From positions 1,736,001 through 1,800,000 of the forward strand of contig NZ_VMBG01000001.1 of the NCBI RefSeq assembly GCF_007559335.1: DNA of 64,000 nucleotides, given 5' to 3'. The DNA is from Rariglobus hedericola. GTDB taxonomy: Bacteria; Verrucomicrobiota; Verrucomicrobiia; Opitutales; Opitutaceae. Positions 1-9,998 of the stretch are shown here, in pieces (position 1 is the stretch's first letter; each line of letters begins with the position of its first letter). A program made the translations under genes and the position numbers. Under the pieces are notes generated by a model that saw nothing but the letters and a program-made list of their open reading frames with translations, searched no databases and had not been told where the DNA came from.

Positions 1-216
1 GCGCTCCTCGCCAACCTCGGACTCTTCCTCGCGTTGAGTTTCGTTCGCATTGATCCGGGACTGCATCCCGCGACCGCGTGGATGCGCGTGTTCGCCGATC
101 TACTGGTATCCCAAATCGTGATCGCCGTGATCGCGCCGTGGTTCTTCGCCGTGCAAAACCGGCTCCTTGAGGCGACCGGCACCAACCTCCGCGATTTTTC
201 GCGTCGCGCCCTCTGA
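1..216 (+). CDS. mreD: Rod shape-determining protein MreD, C-terminal fragment
   Basis: The frame is open from the first base of the window to the TGA at 214-216, so this is the 3' end of a gene that starts upstream. The visible 71 residues are hydrophobic with a membrane-like stretch (LLVSQIVIAVIAPWFFAVQ) and a short basic tail. MreD is a small polytopic inner-membrane protein of the elongasome. The assignment rests mainly on position: three bases later starts a PBP2 gene, and mreC-mreD-mrdA is a widespread order. The fragment is too short to call on sequence alone. Confidence 0.6.
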   Translation, partial: ALLANLGLFLALSFVRIDPGLHPATAWMRVFADLLVSQIVIAVIAPWFFAVQNRLLEATGTNLRDFSRRAL

Positions 217-219
217 GCC

Positions 220-2202
220 ATGCCCGATCTTGGTTCTGAACGCGGCAGTCTGGTCGAAACACACAAGGGCTATAACCCGCGGGTGATCGTCTTTTATCTG
301 TTTATCACCGCCTTGCTGCTCATCTTGATCAGCGGACTCGCCTACCAGCAGCTCATCCGCAGCGACAGCTTCCACGAAAGCGAGCGCAAGCAGAACCAGC
401 GCCGCGTCCTCGTCCCCGGCCCGCGGGGCAATATCTACGACCGCGACGGGCGTCCCTTGGTGGCCAACCGTCCGCGCTTCGCCGTCAACCTCTACCTCGG
501 CGAGCTGCGTAAGGAATTTCGCACCGAGTATATCCGCATTCGCAAAGCGTATCGCGAAGCCGACGACAAAAACCTCCCCACGTCCACGCAGATGGAACGC
601 ATCGCCCGTTTCACCGTCGTCAAACGCTACCTCGATCAAATCAACCGCACACTCGGTCGCGAAGAAAAACTCGATTCCGACGACCTCGAAAAACACTTCC
701 GCCAGCAGCTCCTCCTGCCCTACCTCCTGGTCGATGATCTCGAACCCGGCGAATACGCGCGGCTCATCGAACAACTTCCGGTTACTTCGCCGCTCCAGGT
801 TTACGCGTCCAGCATTCGTGATTATCCGTCCGGTTCCATCGCCGCGCAAACACTCGGCTACGTCACCGCCAACGACGCCATCGAAGCCGCCGAGGATTTC
901 CCCGGAGCCGAGCTCACCACCTTCAAGATGAAGGGCACGTTGGGTCGCGAAGGTCTCGAATCGCGTTTCGATTCACTGCTGCAAGGCGAGACCGGCGGCG
1001 CCATCTACCGCGTCGATCCCGCCGGCTACCGCATCAACCCGCCGCTCTCCAAACGCCAGCCCGTCCACGGACACAATCTGCGCACGTCCATTGACGCCGA
1101 TTTCCAGACCGCCGCCGAAAAAGCCATGGCCGATACCGAGCTCGCCGGTGCCGCCGCCGCCATCGATATCCGCACGGGCGAGGTGCTCGTCCTCGCCAGC
1201 AAGCCCGACTACAACCTCAAGGACTTCATTCCGCGCCTCGGTTATGCCGCCGCCCGCGACATCACCGAGCGCGGAGCCTGGCTCAACCGAGCGACCCACG
1301 GCCTCTACCCGCCTGGGTCTTCGTTCAAGATTCTCACCGCCATCGCCGGTCTGCGCGCGCAAACCACTGATCCCGAAGTGCTGATCAACTGTCCCGGCTT
1401 CTACCAAGTCGGCGGCCGCCGTTTCCCCTGCCACGACGGCCACGCCCACGGCGAGATCAACCTTGCGACCGCCATCGAGAAAAGCTGCAACGTTTACTTC
1501 TACAAAGTCGGCCTCGACATGGGCGTCGAGGCGCTCGCCGCCGAAGCGAAGCGCCACGGTTTTGACAAACCCACCGGTATCGAAATTTCGGAGACACGCG
1601 GCATGTTGATCCCCGACCCCGCGTGGAAAAAGGAACGTCGCGACGAACGCTGGTTCCCCGGCGACACCGCCAACATGGCGATCGGCCAGGGCGACGTGCT
1701 GGTCACCCCGTTGCAGATGGCCGCCTTCACCGCATCGATCGCCCGCGATGAACTCACCACCACGCCCACGCTGCTCCACGAGGAAAATCGTCTCTCCCAA
1801 CACTCCGCCCGCAGCGGCCTGACCTCCGCGCAATACGCCGCACTCGTTGCCGGAATGGAAGCGTGCACCGTCACCGGCACTTCTAAAGTCCTCCAGGCCC
1901 CGTTCATGAAAATCCCCGGCCTGCGCATCGCAGGCAAGACCGGCACCGCGCAAAAACAGACTGCCAAGGGCACCATTAATTTCGCCTGGTTCATCTGCTT
2001 TGCCCCCATCGAAAACCCACAGATTGCCATCGCCGTGGTCATCGAGGGTGACACGCCTGGCGAAGAAACCGCCGGTGGTCGTTACGCCGTGCCCATCGCC
2101 CGAGCCATTCTCAAAAAGTGGGACGACAAACAAAAGGCCCCGCCGTCCGCCTTTAAAAACTTCGCTCCCAGCAATCCGGCATCCGTTGCGCCCGCGCCCT
2201 GA
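220..2202 (+). CDS. mrdA: Penicillin-binding protein 2 (peptidoglycan transpeptidase of the elongasome)
   Basis: This class B PBP cross-links peptidoglycan during cell elongation. A single N-terminal membrane anchor lies at about residues 22-44, followed by the PBP dimerisation domain (GPRGNIYDRDG near 67-77) and a transpeptidase domain. The three active-site motifs are intact: S367-x-x-K370 (SSFK), S422-C-N424, and K573-T-G. At 660 residues it has the usual PBP2 length. The start ATG lies three bases after the preceding stop, which indicates translation coupled with mreD. The tail after about 635 is Pro/Ala-rich and probably unstructured. The partner rodA does not follow; the next gene is on the opposite strand. 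Confidence 0.95.
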   Translation: MPDLGSERGSLVETHKGYNPRVIVFYLFITALLLILISGLAYQQLIRSDSFHESERKQNQRRVLVPGPRGNIYDRDGRPLVANRPRFAVNLYLGELRKEFRTEYIRIRKAYREADDKNLPTSTQMERIARFTVVKRYLDQINRTLGREEKLDSDDLEKHFRQQLLLPYLLVDDLEPGEYARLIEQLPVTSPLQVYASSIRDYPSGSIAAQTLGYVTANDAIEAAEDFPGAELTTFKMKGTLGREGLESRFDSLLQGETGGAIYRVDPAGYRINPPLSKRQPVHGHNLRTSIDADFQTAAEKAMADTELAGAAAAIDIRTGEVLVLASKPDYNLKDFIPRLGYAAARDITERGAWLNRATHGLYPPGSSFKILTAIAGLRAQTTDPEVLINCPGFYQVGGRRFPCHDGHAHGEINLATAIEKSCNVYFYKVGLDMGVEALAAEAKRHGFDKPTGIEISETRGMLIPDPAWKKERRDERWFPGDTANMAIGQGDVLVTPLQMAAFTASIARDELTTTPTLLHEENRLSQHSARSGLTSAQYAALVAGMEACTVTGTSKVLQAPFMKIPGLRIAGKTGTAQKQTAKGTINFAWFICFAPIENPQIAIAVVIEGDTPGEETAGGRYAVPIARAILKKWDDKQKAPPSAFKNFAPSNPASVAPAP

Positions 2203-2216
2203 CGCGGCATCGCGGA

Positions 2217-4463
2217 TTAATCCGTAGCTTGGTTCGCCATGCCCGACTTGAGAGCGCGTTTAGCCCGCCGAAATACACCTTGCGGGTTCGGCCAGCTGGA
2301 ACGCGGACCATAGCGCAACCGCTCCAACTCGGCGCGCACGTCCCCCGTGTGCAGACCGCGCGCGCTAAGTTTGCGAAGCCAGCGTCCGGCTTCACGACGC
2401 ACGGGATCGACTCCGTTCCGCGTAAGCCCGCTGCGCCAGCGAAGCCACAGGCCGCGACCGTAACTGCGCCAGCCCAACACAACGCCAAACGCCGTCCCGA
2501 TCACGAATAACCACGCACCCAGCCGCGCCACATCCCACGGTTCTTGCAACCACTCGCTGATCCGCTCCAAGCGGTGGTTGATCCACTTCTTGAGTTTCTT
2601 TGCCTGGCTCTCGATCGCGCTCTTGGCATCCCGTGCCAGCTCCACCTGCGAGCTCTGGTCGAAATCAACGATGCGCCGATACCAGAACATGCGCACCGTA
2701 TCCAATTTGGCCGACCAGGTGTTGTCCCGGATGCGTGCCAGCACCGCCTCGGTGGTTTCCTGCACCGCCGATGCCTGCTCCGGTCCGCGGGCACCGGGCG
2801 TGGGGTCCACGCGCATCCAGGTCTTCGATGCTGCATCATAAATTTCACACCACGCATGCGCATCCGAATTTCGGATACTCAAGTGCCCGCTGCCTTCGTT
2901 CCAGCTGCCACCATGAAACCCGGTGACCATGCGCGAGGGATAACCCGCGGTTCGGGCCAGCAGCGTAAACGAGCCGGCGAACAGTTCGCAATGCCCGGGC
3001 AGCGACGAGCCCATCCACCTGACGAGCGGATCATCCCGCCCCTCGCCCTGCTCCATTCTCAGCGAATACGCATGGTTTTGATTGAGCCAGGCAGACGCCA
3101 GCCGCGCGAACGTCCGCACATCTCCCGGTGGCGCACCGATCATCTTCACCCATTGTTCCACCTTGGCCGCGTCTTCCGGCTCCAGCTTGATCGTAAGAAA
3201 CGTCGGCGGTCCGGACGGTTCGCGCTTACGTCCGTCAATCTCATCGGGGAATTCCTGGGGAGGCGCAATCGGATCACGCTTTTGCGCAATTTCGATTTTG
3301 CCCAGCTCCGGCTCGAACCGCATTCCCTCGACCCGATACGCGAACATCTTCGGCGGCACTTTCTCCAACCTCAATATGCGCAGCTCGTCGTTGATCGCAT
3401 ACTCCTGCGCTCCTCCATCGAACTGCACCTGGTTGAAGCTGCCGAGCAACGGAAGGTAACGGCTGATACCTCCTTCCAGATAAAAGACCCACACCGGCTC
3501 ATTGAGGCGCGGGCGCGCGCTGCCGACAACGCGTGCGGATTTTTTCTTTTGCGGAAGCACCTGCTGGCTCAGGGAATTCGAAACACTGAAGACTCCGTCG
3601 GCATAACTATCCAGCACCAGCATGCGCCAATAAGGGTCCGCTGGAATCGCCCGCAAATCAGAAACCTGCACGCGCAAAGCAACGCTGGTGTCCTGCTGGA
3701 TATCCGTCACATCGCCAAAGCGCACACTCTCGCTGAAGCCCGTGCGCGACTTCTTGCTGATCATGTTATCGAGAAAAAAACTGTTCCCGATTTCAAAACG
3801 CGGCAGCGCAAAGAACAGCAGCGCCGACAACCCCACGACTCCGGCGAACAATCCCGACGCCAGCGAAACCACGCGCCAGTCGCTCGTTTCACGCAGGCGC
3901 CGCGCCAGCCGCAACCATTCGATGCGCATCCACGGCGGCGGTGCAGCCGCCGAGAATGGCGCTGACACCTGCCCCGCCTCGGCCGAGTCGATCAACGTGA
4001 TCACGAGCAAGAACAGCAGCGTGCATCCCGTGAACACCACGATTTGCAGCGCAAAAGCCAGCGACACCGAGAGCACGCCCGCGACCACCACCAGAAACAA
4101 TCCCAGCACGATGAGCTGCAAATCATCGCGTCGTTTCCGTGGCGTCACCGCCCGGTAAAACACCAGCATCAGCGCCAGCCGGATCATCGCCGGCAACGGC
4201 TCACGATTAAAATAATAGTCCGTCGCGAACAGCGCCACAAACAGCGGGAATGCCAGCCGGTGCGCCCAGCGCGGCACATACAAGGTGAGCACCGGCCAGC
4301 GCATCACCACGGGCACGGTCACCGTGATCAGCACCAGCCACAGCCAGGCCTCGACGTCCATGTAGAGGACGGTCCAGGCCGACAGCACCGCGAGCAGGCC
4401 GCCAAGGACCCACTTGAGCTGGTAAAGCTCGGTGAGATTAAGCTGAGGCCGCTTTTTCTCCAT
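2217..4463 (-). CDS. Membrane protein with DUF3488 and transglutaminase-like domain
   Basis: This 748-residue protein has about five hydrophobic helices in its first 130 residues (DUF3488-type), another near 200-225, a periplasmic region carrying a transglutaminase-like cysteine protease fold, and a final membrane segment near 640-660. The catalytic triad is visible as Cys492 (GHCELFAGS), His536 (DAHAWCEIY) and Asp553 (RVDPTPG). It is the last gene of a MoxR-DUF58-transglutaminase operon, and its first 26 bases overlap the end of the DUF58 gene. The substrate is not known for the family; a role in processing or cross-linking envelope proteins is inferred. It converges with the PBP2 gene with only 14 bases between stops. 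Confidence 0.9.
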   Translation of the reverse strand: MEKKRPQLNLTELYQLKWVLGGLLAVLSAWTVLYMDVEAWLWLVLITVTVPVVMRWPVLTLYVPRWAHRLAFPLFVALFATDYYFNREPLPAMIRLALMLVFYRAVTPRKRRDDLQLIVLGLFLVVVAGVLSVSLAFALQIVVFTGCTLLFLLVITLIDSAEAGQVSAPFSAAAPPPWMRIEWLRLARRLRETSDWRVVSLASGLFAGVVGLSALLFFALPRFEIGNSFFLDNMISKKSRTGFSESVRFGDVTDIQQDTSVALRVQVSDLRAIPADPYWRMLVLDSYADGVFSVSNSLSQQVLPQKKKSARVVGSARPRLNEPVWVFYLEGGISRYLPLLGSFNQVQFDGGAQEYAINDELRILRLEKVPPKMFAYRVEGMRFEPELGKIEIAQKRDPIAPPQEFPDEIDGRKREPSGPPTFLTIKLEPEDAAKVEQWVKMIGAPPGDVRTFARLASAWLNQNHAYSLRMEQGEGRDDPLVRWMGSSLPGHCELFAGSFTLLARTAGYPSRMVTGFHGGSWNEGSGHLSIRNSDAHAWCEIYDAASKTWMRVDPTPGARGPEQASAVQETTEAVLARIRDNTWSAKLDTVRMFWYRRIVDFDQSSQVELARDAKSAIESQAKKLKKWINHRLERISEWLQEPWDVARLGAWLFVIGTAFGVVLGWRSYGRGLWLRWRSGLTRNGVDPVRREAGRWLRKLSARGLHTGDVRAELERLRYGPRSSWPNPQGVFRRAKRALKSGMANQATD

Positions 4464-5637
4464 CGACGTAAGCGAGCACTCCCCGCGCGCCGTCGGGCGC
4501 GAAGGTCAGCACGTTGGCCCGGCGCACCGGGGGGGTGTCGCCGGATGTTTGATAAGCTTGCACCGCGGGCTTCACGATCGCCAGCCGGTCCATAAAACGC
4601 TCCAGGTCGTGCATGCGGCGCACCGGCAGCGGTGCCTCGTCATCCACCGCCACCGATACCAGCCGGCCCGCACGGAACAGGTCCTCCGCCATCGTCGCGG
4701 CCAGGCTGCACATGAGTTCAAACTGCTCGGGGCGTTTCCACTCGCTGGCCGGCGTCTGCACCCACATCGAAAACCCCGTCTGCGTCTCCGCCGCGTATTG
4801 CCGCACCATCAGACGCCGCAACCGCGCGCTGGCCTTCCAATGCACCAGCCGGTTCGAGTCACCGTGCGCATACGCCCGCAGGGCAAACAGATCACCGCCC
4901 TGCCCCGCCCGCGATGCGCGTTCGACGTGACCTGGCTGATGCCACGATGCCAAGGGGAAACGCTGGTATTCCACCGGTGCCGGCCACACCAGCACGTCCC
5001 GCTTGAGTTCGCTGCCGATGAGTTTCTTCAGGAACCCAAAGGGAAACAGCGAGCCCACCGTGAGCAACTCCACGGTTAGCCGGCCGCGCGCCGCCGGTCG
5101 TAAAGTCCATTCCAGCACCGCCGTGCCCTGCGCATCGAGTCGTTCGCGCAAGGGCAGCCGCGTCGCCCGTTTTTCGCCCGTGGCGGTCGCCTCAAACCAC
5201 AAACCGTAAGCCGGCAGCATCTGCCGGCCGTTGTGCAGTTCGATCAATACCGGATGATCGCGTCCCGCCCGCAGCGGTGGTTGCACCCGCAGGCGCCACG
5301 ACATGGTTTTAAAATTCAACCACGACAACAGGCCGCTGAACACCAGGCATGCCAGCAACAGCGAGAGCGCGATGAACAGAATATTGTTGGCCGTGTTGTA
5401 GGCCGCCGCCGCGATCCCCATCGCCACCGCGATCACGATGCCGCCGGGCAACGTGAGCAACAGGCGGTTGCCGCGATGTGGATACACCAAGGACCACATG
5501 AACGCGCGCCAGCGGTAATTGCGGACCTTGCCCGGGCGCGCGCCGGTCGCCTGCCAGCCGGTCACGCCGCCATCCATCGGTGGCGAAGCCGCGACCAAGG
5601 GCCGGGAGCGAACGGTGCTCGGGGTGGACAACGACAT
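4438..5637 (-). CDS. DUF58 domain protein
   Basis: The protein has 399 residues. Two adjacent transmembrane helices near 58-105 are followed by a soluble region containing the DUF58 core (HGDSNRLVHWKASARLRRLMVRQY near 260-285, of which the HWKASAR segment is the family signature). DUF58 proteins have a partial von Willebrand A-like fold and almost always accompany MoxR ATPases, as here: the moxR stop lies 20 bases upstream of this start. The pair is thought to act as a chaperone-like module for metal-dependent or envelope proteins, but the client in this operon is not evident from sequence. The 3' end overlaps the start of the transglutaminase gene, indicating translational coupling. Confidence 0.9.
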   Translation of the reverse strand: MSLSTPSTVRSRPLVAASPPMDGGVTGWQATGARPGKVRNYRWRAFMWSLVYPHRGNRLLLTLPGGIVIAVAMGIAAAAYNTANNILFIALSLLLACLVFSGLLSWLNFKTMSWRLRVQPPLRAGRDHPVLIELHNGRQMLPAYGLWFEATATGEKRATRLPLRERLDAQGTAVLEWTLRPAARGRLTVELLTVGSLFPFGFLKKLIGSELKRDVLVWPAPVEYQRFPLASWHQPGHVERASRAGQGGDLFALRAYAHGDSNRLVHWKASARLRRLMVRQYAAETQTGFSMWVQTPASEWKRPEQFELMCSLAATMAEDLFRAGRLVSVAVDDEAPLPVRRMHDLERFMDRLAIVKPAVQAYQTSGDTPPVRRANVLTFAPDGARGVLAYVDGEKAASA

Positions 5638-5657
5638 GAACGCGTGGTGCGAACCCG

Positions 5658-6629
5658 TTAGACCGGAGTCGGCAGGCTGCCCACGATGCGTCGCAGAGCC
5701 GCAGTCACCGCCCGGCGTTCTTCCATCGGGTCGGAGCTTTGACGGAGCAGCGAAAGACGATGGGCGAGCACCGGCACGATGAGTTCCTGCACATCCTCGG
5801 GAATCACGAAATCACGGCCGAACAACAACGCCCGGCTCTGGGCCGCATGCTTGAGCGCCAGGCTGCCGCGCACCGAGATACCGGCTTTGAATTCGGCCTC
5901 CGTGCGCGTGGCGCCGACGATCTTGAGCATGTATTCGAGCACCGAATCTTCCACGAACACCTGCTGGGAGGTTTCCTGCAAGTGCAGGACCTGCTCACGC
6001 GTCGCGACCGCGTTGAGCGCGATCGAATCGTAGGCATGGCGCGTGGCGCGAAGGATATCCAGTTCGTCGGCTTCCTTCGGATAACCCATGTGCAGACGCA
6101 TGAGAAAACGGTCCATCTGGCTCTCCGGCAGCGGGAAGGTGCCTTCGTAATCCACGGGATTCTGCGTGGCGAATACCATGAACGGCGCCCCCACATCATG
6201 CGGTTCGCCATCCACGGTAACCTTGGCGCGATCCATCACTTCGAGCAGCGCCGACTGCGTCTTCGGCGTGGCGCGGTTGATTTCGTCCGCGAGCACGACG
6301 TTGGCAAACACCGGGCCTTTCTTGAAAATGAAACGCTTCTCCAGATCGTCGTAGATCGAAACGCCGGTCACATCCGACGGGAGCAGATCGCTCGTGAACT
6401 GGATGCGGGCAAACGCACAGTCCATCGAACGCGCCAGCGAGTAGGCCAGCGTGGTTTTACCCACGCCAGGAAGGTCCTCGATGAGCGGGTGGCCGGCGGC
6501 GGCGAGACAGATCAAAATCTGATCAATGACCTCGTCCTTGCCCTTGATCGTCTGCCGCATCGAAGTGCGCAGACGGTCGATGGTTTGCTTGGCATCGGTA
6601 ACCGCGGGGCCGGAGACGAAGTCGCTCAT
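5658..6629 (-). CDS. MoxR-family AAA+ ATPase
   Basis: A 323-residue AAA+ ATPase of the MoxR/RavA branch. Walker A is at 53-60 (LPGVGKTT) and Walker B at 111-117 (VVLADEI), followed by [15 protein letters not shown] and the sensor 1 region ATQNP. The C-terminal lid ends near the stop. It is the first gene of the three-gene reverse-strand operon with the DUF58 and transglutaminase genes. In characterised systems MoxR ATPases remodel or activate partner proteins encoded nearby, often VWA-domain proteins. Here no VWA/BatA-type genes are adjacent, so the three-gene set looks like the reduced form of the operon. Confidence 0.95.
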   Translation of the reverse strand: MSDFVSGPAVTDAKQTIDRLRTSMRQTIKGKDEVIDQILICLAAAGHPLIEDLPGVGKTTLAYSLARSMDCAFARIQFTSDLLPSDVTGVSIYDDLEKRFIFKKGPVFANVVLADEINRATPKTQSALLEVMDRAKVTVDGEPHDVGAPFMVFATQNPVDYEGTFPLPESQMDRFLMRLHMGYPKEADELDILRATRHAYDSIALNAVATREQVLHLQETSQQVFVEDSVLEYMLKIVGATRTEAEFKAGISVRGSLALKHAAQSRALLFGRDFVIPEDVQELIVPVLAHRLSLLRQSSDPMEERRAVTAALRRIVGSLPTPV

Positions 6630-6703
6630 GAGTGCAGTGTGGAGATAAGCGCCTCCGCGTCAACGGAAGCGCCTGCTTCATCCGAATAAAAAACGGTCTG
6701 CGT

Positions 6704-7528
6704 TTAGCCGAGCAGCTTGATCAGCGCCGCGAAATCTTCGTCGGCATAACCCGCCCGGTCGGCAGCCGCGAGACAGTCGCGCACCGTATCCAGCACGGGA
6801 AAGTCTTCGCAACCGTTGATACGCGAAGCCAGACGCACGTCCTTAAGCATATGTTTGACCGAAAATTGCGGCGAAAAATCCCCCGCCCGCAGTTTCGGCT
6901 CCTTCAATTTGGTGAGTCCGGAATAGCCCGCGTTTTTGCCCAACGCGCCGAAAAATACGTCGTCCGAAATGCCCGCGCGGCGCGCCAGCACCAGCGACTC
7001 GGACAACGCCTGCATCTGCACCGCGAGATTAAGGTTCATGGCCAGCTTGAGCGTCGCCGCCTGTTTATGGTCGCCAATGTGAAACCGCGTGGCCGACACC
7101 GTCGCCAGCAACGGTTCGAGTTTTGCGATAAGCTCCGCCTCGCCGCCCAGGTAAAACACGCTCTGGGCCTGCTCCGCCGCCGGCTTGCTGCCCGTGAATG
7201 GCGCTTCGAGATAACGTGCGCCCGTCGCCTTCACCAAAGTGCGAAACTCATCGCTGCTTTGCGGATCGATGGTGCTCGATTGCACCACGACCTTGCCCGG
7301 ACCGAGCGCGGGTAGAATCCGCTCAATCACCGCGCGCACGGCCGGAGGATCCGCCACGACGATCTGCACCACGTCGGCCGCGCTCGCTACAGCCTCGGGA
7401 GATTCTTTCCACTGGGGGAAATCCGGCTGCGGCGTGCGGTTCCACGCTCCCGCTAGCTTGTCGGCAGCCTGATAATGCCGCGCCCACACCCCACCGATGA
7501 TGCCCAGACCGATAACGCCGATTTTCAT
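6704..7528 (-). CDS. NAD(P)-dependent beta-hydroxyacid dehydrogenase (HIBADH/GLYR family)
   Basis: A 274-residue oxidoreductase with an N-terminal Rossmann fold starting immediately at the initiator (IGVIGLGIIGG). The family's catalytic lysine region is visible as KLAMNLNLA, and the substrate loop as TGSKPAAEQAQS. Members oxidise or reduce small beta-hydroxyacids (3-hydroxyisobutyrate, tartronate semialdehyde, succinic semialdehyde); the exact substrate cannot be told here. An upstream in-frame ATG would add 12 non-conserved residues. The start at 7528 is chosen because the glycine-rich loop must lie close to the N-terminus. It appears to be a single-gene unit between the MoxR operon and the divergent antiporter. 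Confidence 0.88.
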   Translation of the reverse strand: MKIGVIGLGIIGGVWARHYQAADKLAGAWNRTPQPDFPQWKESPEAVASAADVVQIVVADPPAVRAVIERILPALGPGKVVVQSSTIDPQSSDEFRTLVKATGARYLEAPFTGSKPAAEQAQSVFYLGGEAELIAKLEPLLATVSATRFHIGDHKQAATLKLAMNLNLAVQMQALSESLVLARRAGISDDVFFGALGKNAGYSGLTKLKEPKLRAGDFSPQFSVKHMLKDVRLASRINGCEDFPVLDTVRDCLAAADRAGYADEDFAALIKLLG

Positions 7529-7655
7529 AATTACCCACGCAATGCAGGAATCGGGCAAAAACAAATCCGAGTTTCATCGGCCCGCTTTTTAAGGATTCAT
7601 GCAAGCGCCCGCTTGAAGCCGCGCAGCACCCGCGCTCTGCTCGCCGCACCACCAC

Positions 7656-9275
7656 ATGGCCGCCTTCGAACACGCGCTGATCCTCATCCTCCTGTTAACG
7701 GTGCTCAGCGTGCTCGGTCGCCGACTGCCCTGGCCGATGCCCATCACGCAAGTGGTCGGAGCCGGCTTGATCGCGCTCTGGCCGGAGTTCCCCCGCGTCG
7801 AACTCGATCCCGGATTCTTCTTTCTGTGTTTCGTGCCGCCGCTGCTGTTCGCTGACGGCTGGCTCATGCCGTTGCGCGACTTTATGGCGGCGAAGCGCTC
7901 CATCCTCACGCTCGCCACCGGGCTGGTCGTTTTTACGACCATCGCCGTGGGCCTCGTCGCGCATTGGCTGATCCCGAGCCTGCCGCTGGCCATGGCGTTT
8001 GCACTCGGCGCCGTCGTGTCACCCACCGATGCGGTCGCGGTCGGTGCCATCACGCAACGGCTCAAAGTCCCCGCGCGTCTCAATACGATTCTCAACGGCG
8101 AGAGCCTCATGAATGACGCCACCGGCCTCGTGGCGTTCAAGTTCGCGATCGCCGCCGTGATTGCGGGCACGTTTTCCGTGCGCGCCGCGGCGATTGATTT
8201 CGTGTGGCTCGCCGTCGGCGGCGTGGCGGTGGGATTCGCCCTCGGCTGGCTGGTCGGGCGCGGGCGCGATTTCCTGCGCACGCATCAAGGCTCGGATATT
8301 TTTGTCGAAACCACCTTGTCGTTGCTTACGCCTTACGCCGCCTACCTGGCCGCGGATGCACTCGGGCTTTCCAGCATTCTCGCCGTGGTCACGGCGGGTC
8401 TCTACTCGGGCATGCGCGATCCTCTGCGCACCGATGTGGAAACCCGCCAGACCTCGCTCGCCGTATGGTCCGTCGTGCTCTTCTGGCTTAACGGCCTCGC
8501 CTTCATCCTGCTCGGCCTGCAACTGCCGTCCGTGCTCGCCGCCGTGAGCAAACTCCACCCGACCGGCGAACTCCTCTGGTTCACCGCCGCGGTCGCCGGT
8601 GCGGCCATCCTCACGCGCCTGATCTGGATTTTCCCCGGCGCCTACCTGCCCTTTGTTTTCTTCAAGAAAAGCAAACGCCTCGGCCTGCGTCCGCCCTGGC
8701 AGTCCGTGATGGTCACGGGTTGGGCCGGCATGCGCGGCACGGTCACACTCGCGGCGGCGCTTTCGATTCCGAAATTACTGGCCGATGGCTCGCCGTTCCC
8801 CGGACGCGACATGGTGATTTTTCTGTCGCTGGGCGTGATCATGGTCACGTTGCTCCTGCAGGGCACCACGCTCGAATGGTTGATCTGCAAACTCGGCGTG
8901 CGCGCCGACAATTCGCAGCTGAACGAAGACCGCATCGCGCGCATCGCCGCCGTCGAAGCCGGACTGAAAGTCCTGCGCGCCTCCGAAAATCTGGAGTCAC
9001 GCCCCGAGGAAGTCGCCGCGCTCGGCAACGTGCTCGCCGAATACGAACACCGCCTCGCCGAGCTCACCGCCGAGGGGGAAACACGCACCAGCGCACGCCT
9101 GCGCCAGACCACTTCCAGGCATCATCGCCTGCAGGCGCTCCATGCGGAACGCGCCGCCGTCGATGACCTCTGGCAACGCGACATCATCACCGACGAAACC
9201 CACCACCCGTTGCAGAGCCTCCTCGACCACGAGGAGTCCATGCTGAAGGCCCGTCCCGCCGAAACCATCAGCTGA
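7656..9275 (+). CDS. Na+/H+ antiporter, CPA1 family
   Basis: The 539-residue protein has about twelve hydrophobic segments across residues 5-410 and a soluble, charged, helical C-terminal tail (about 415-539) as in bacterial NhaP/CPA1 exchangers. The conserved ion-binding helix region is present (VVSPTDAVAVG near 125-135, followed by NGESLMNDATG near 147-157; the aspartates of both motifs are intact). A later signature is GWAGMRGTVTLAAAL. It should exchange cytoplasmic Na+ or another monovalent cation for protons. The specificity (Na+, K+ or Li+) cannot be read from sequence. The gene stands alone, divergent from the dehydrogenase gene. Confidence 0.93.
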   Translation: MAAFEHALILILLLTVLSVLGRRLPWPMPITQVVGAGLIALWPEFPRVELDPGFFFLCFVPPLLFADGWLMPLRDFMAAKRSILTLATGLVVFTTIAVGLVAHWLIPSLPLAMAFALGAVVSPTDAVAVGAITQRLKVPARLNTILNGESLMNDATGLVAFKFAIAAVIAGTFSVRAAAIDFVWLAVGGVAVGFALGWLVGRGRDFLRTHQGSDIFVETTLSLLTPYAAYLAADALGLSSILAVVTAGLYSGMRDPLRTDVETRQTSLAVWSVVLFWLNGLAFILLGLQLPSVLAAVSKLHPTGELLWFTAAVAGAAILTRLIWIFPGAYLPFVFFKKSKRLGLRPPWQSVMVTGWAGMRGTVTLAAALSIPKLLADGSPFPGRDMVIFLSLGVIMVTLLLQGTTLEWLICKLGVRADNSQLNEDRIARIAAVEAGLKVLRASENLESRPEEVAALGNVLAEYEHRLAELTAEGETRTSARLRQTTSRHHRLQALHAERAAVDDLWQRDIITDETHHPLQSLLDHEESMLKARPAETIS

Positions 9276-9299
9276 TCCGTCGGAATGGCGTGATTCTCC

Positions 9300-9998
9300 T
9301 CAACCCAGGATTTCCAGCAAGCGTGTGAACAGCCGGTTCACCTTCACCTGATTCTCCTTCACGAGGTCTTTGAACTTCGCGAAGTCGATCTCGGTCCCGC
9401 CGAGGCCGTTCGCATAATTGTCGATGATCGCGAGGGAATTGTAGCGTAATCCCAGCTCGGTGCAGAGATCCGCCTCGTGCGCGAGCGTCATGCCGACCAC
9501 GTCGCCCCAGTCTTTGATGATGCGGATTTCCGCCTTCGTTTCAAAACGCGGACCACGCATCTGCACATACACTTTGCCCGTCTCGATACGGAACTCAGGC
9601 GCGAGTTTTTCTACCAGCAACGGAATCAGATTATTCGCGATGCCCGGCGCACCGCCTTTCAACTCCTCGTCAAAATAAGTCGCGGGCCCTTGCTGCAACG
9701 CCACGTAGTCCGCGCACGAAACCAATGTGCCCGGCGGCAGATCCCGATGAAGCGAACCGACCGAGTTCAACGACACGACATCCTTCACGCCGAGTCCGGC
9801 CAGTGCGGCGATGTTTGCCCTGCAATTGATCGCATGAGGCGGCAGCGGCACGCCAAAGCCATGGCGATTCAGCAAAACCTGGTCTCCGCGTGTCTTATAC
9901 GTGACGACGCCGTGTTTAGTCTCGACGCTGCGCACCTCCCAGGCCGAAAACAGCGGTGAATTGACAATGCTCGTCCCACTGATGAAGGCGATTTTCAT
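9300..9998 (-). CDS. MTAP/PNP-family nucleoside phosphorylase
   Basis: This 232-residue protein belongs to the purine nucleoside phosphorylase / methylthioadenosine phosphorylase superfamily. It opens with MKIAFISGTSI, a phosphate-binding loop, and carries VQMRGPRFETKAEIR and the substrate-binding GMTLAHEADL, where most relatives have GMT-x-x-PEA; the loop is a variant. It would cleave a purine (deoxy)nucleoside or methylthioadenosine with phosphate. It is shorter than human-type MTAP (about 280 residues). A longer reading frame exists upstream, but MKIAFISG matches the family N-terminus. The chosen ATG shares two bases with the ATG of the divergent lipoprotein gene. Confidence 0.85.
   Translation of the reverse strand: MKIAFISGTSIVNSPLFSAWEVRSVETKHGVVTYKTRGDQVLLNRHGFGVPLPPHAINCRANIAALAGLGVKDVVSLNSVGSLHRDLPPGTLVSCADYVALQQGPATYFDEELKGGAPGIANNLIPLLVEKLAPEFRIETGKVYVQMRGPRFETKAEIRIIKDWGDVVGMTLAHEADLCTELGLRYNSLAIIDNYANGLGGTEIDFAKFKDLVKENQVKVNRLFTRLLEILG

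Noticed and set aside
100-849. Long open frame on the reverse strand within the PBP2 gene
   Set aside because: It is a shadow of the high third-position GC of the PBP2 gene; no start signal or motif, and PBP2 is unmistakable on the other strand.
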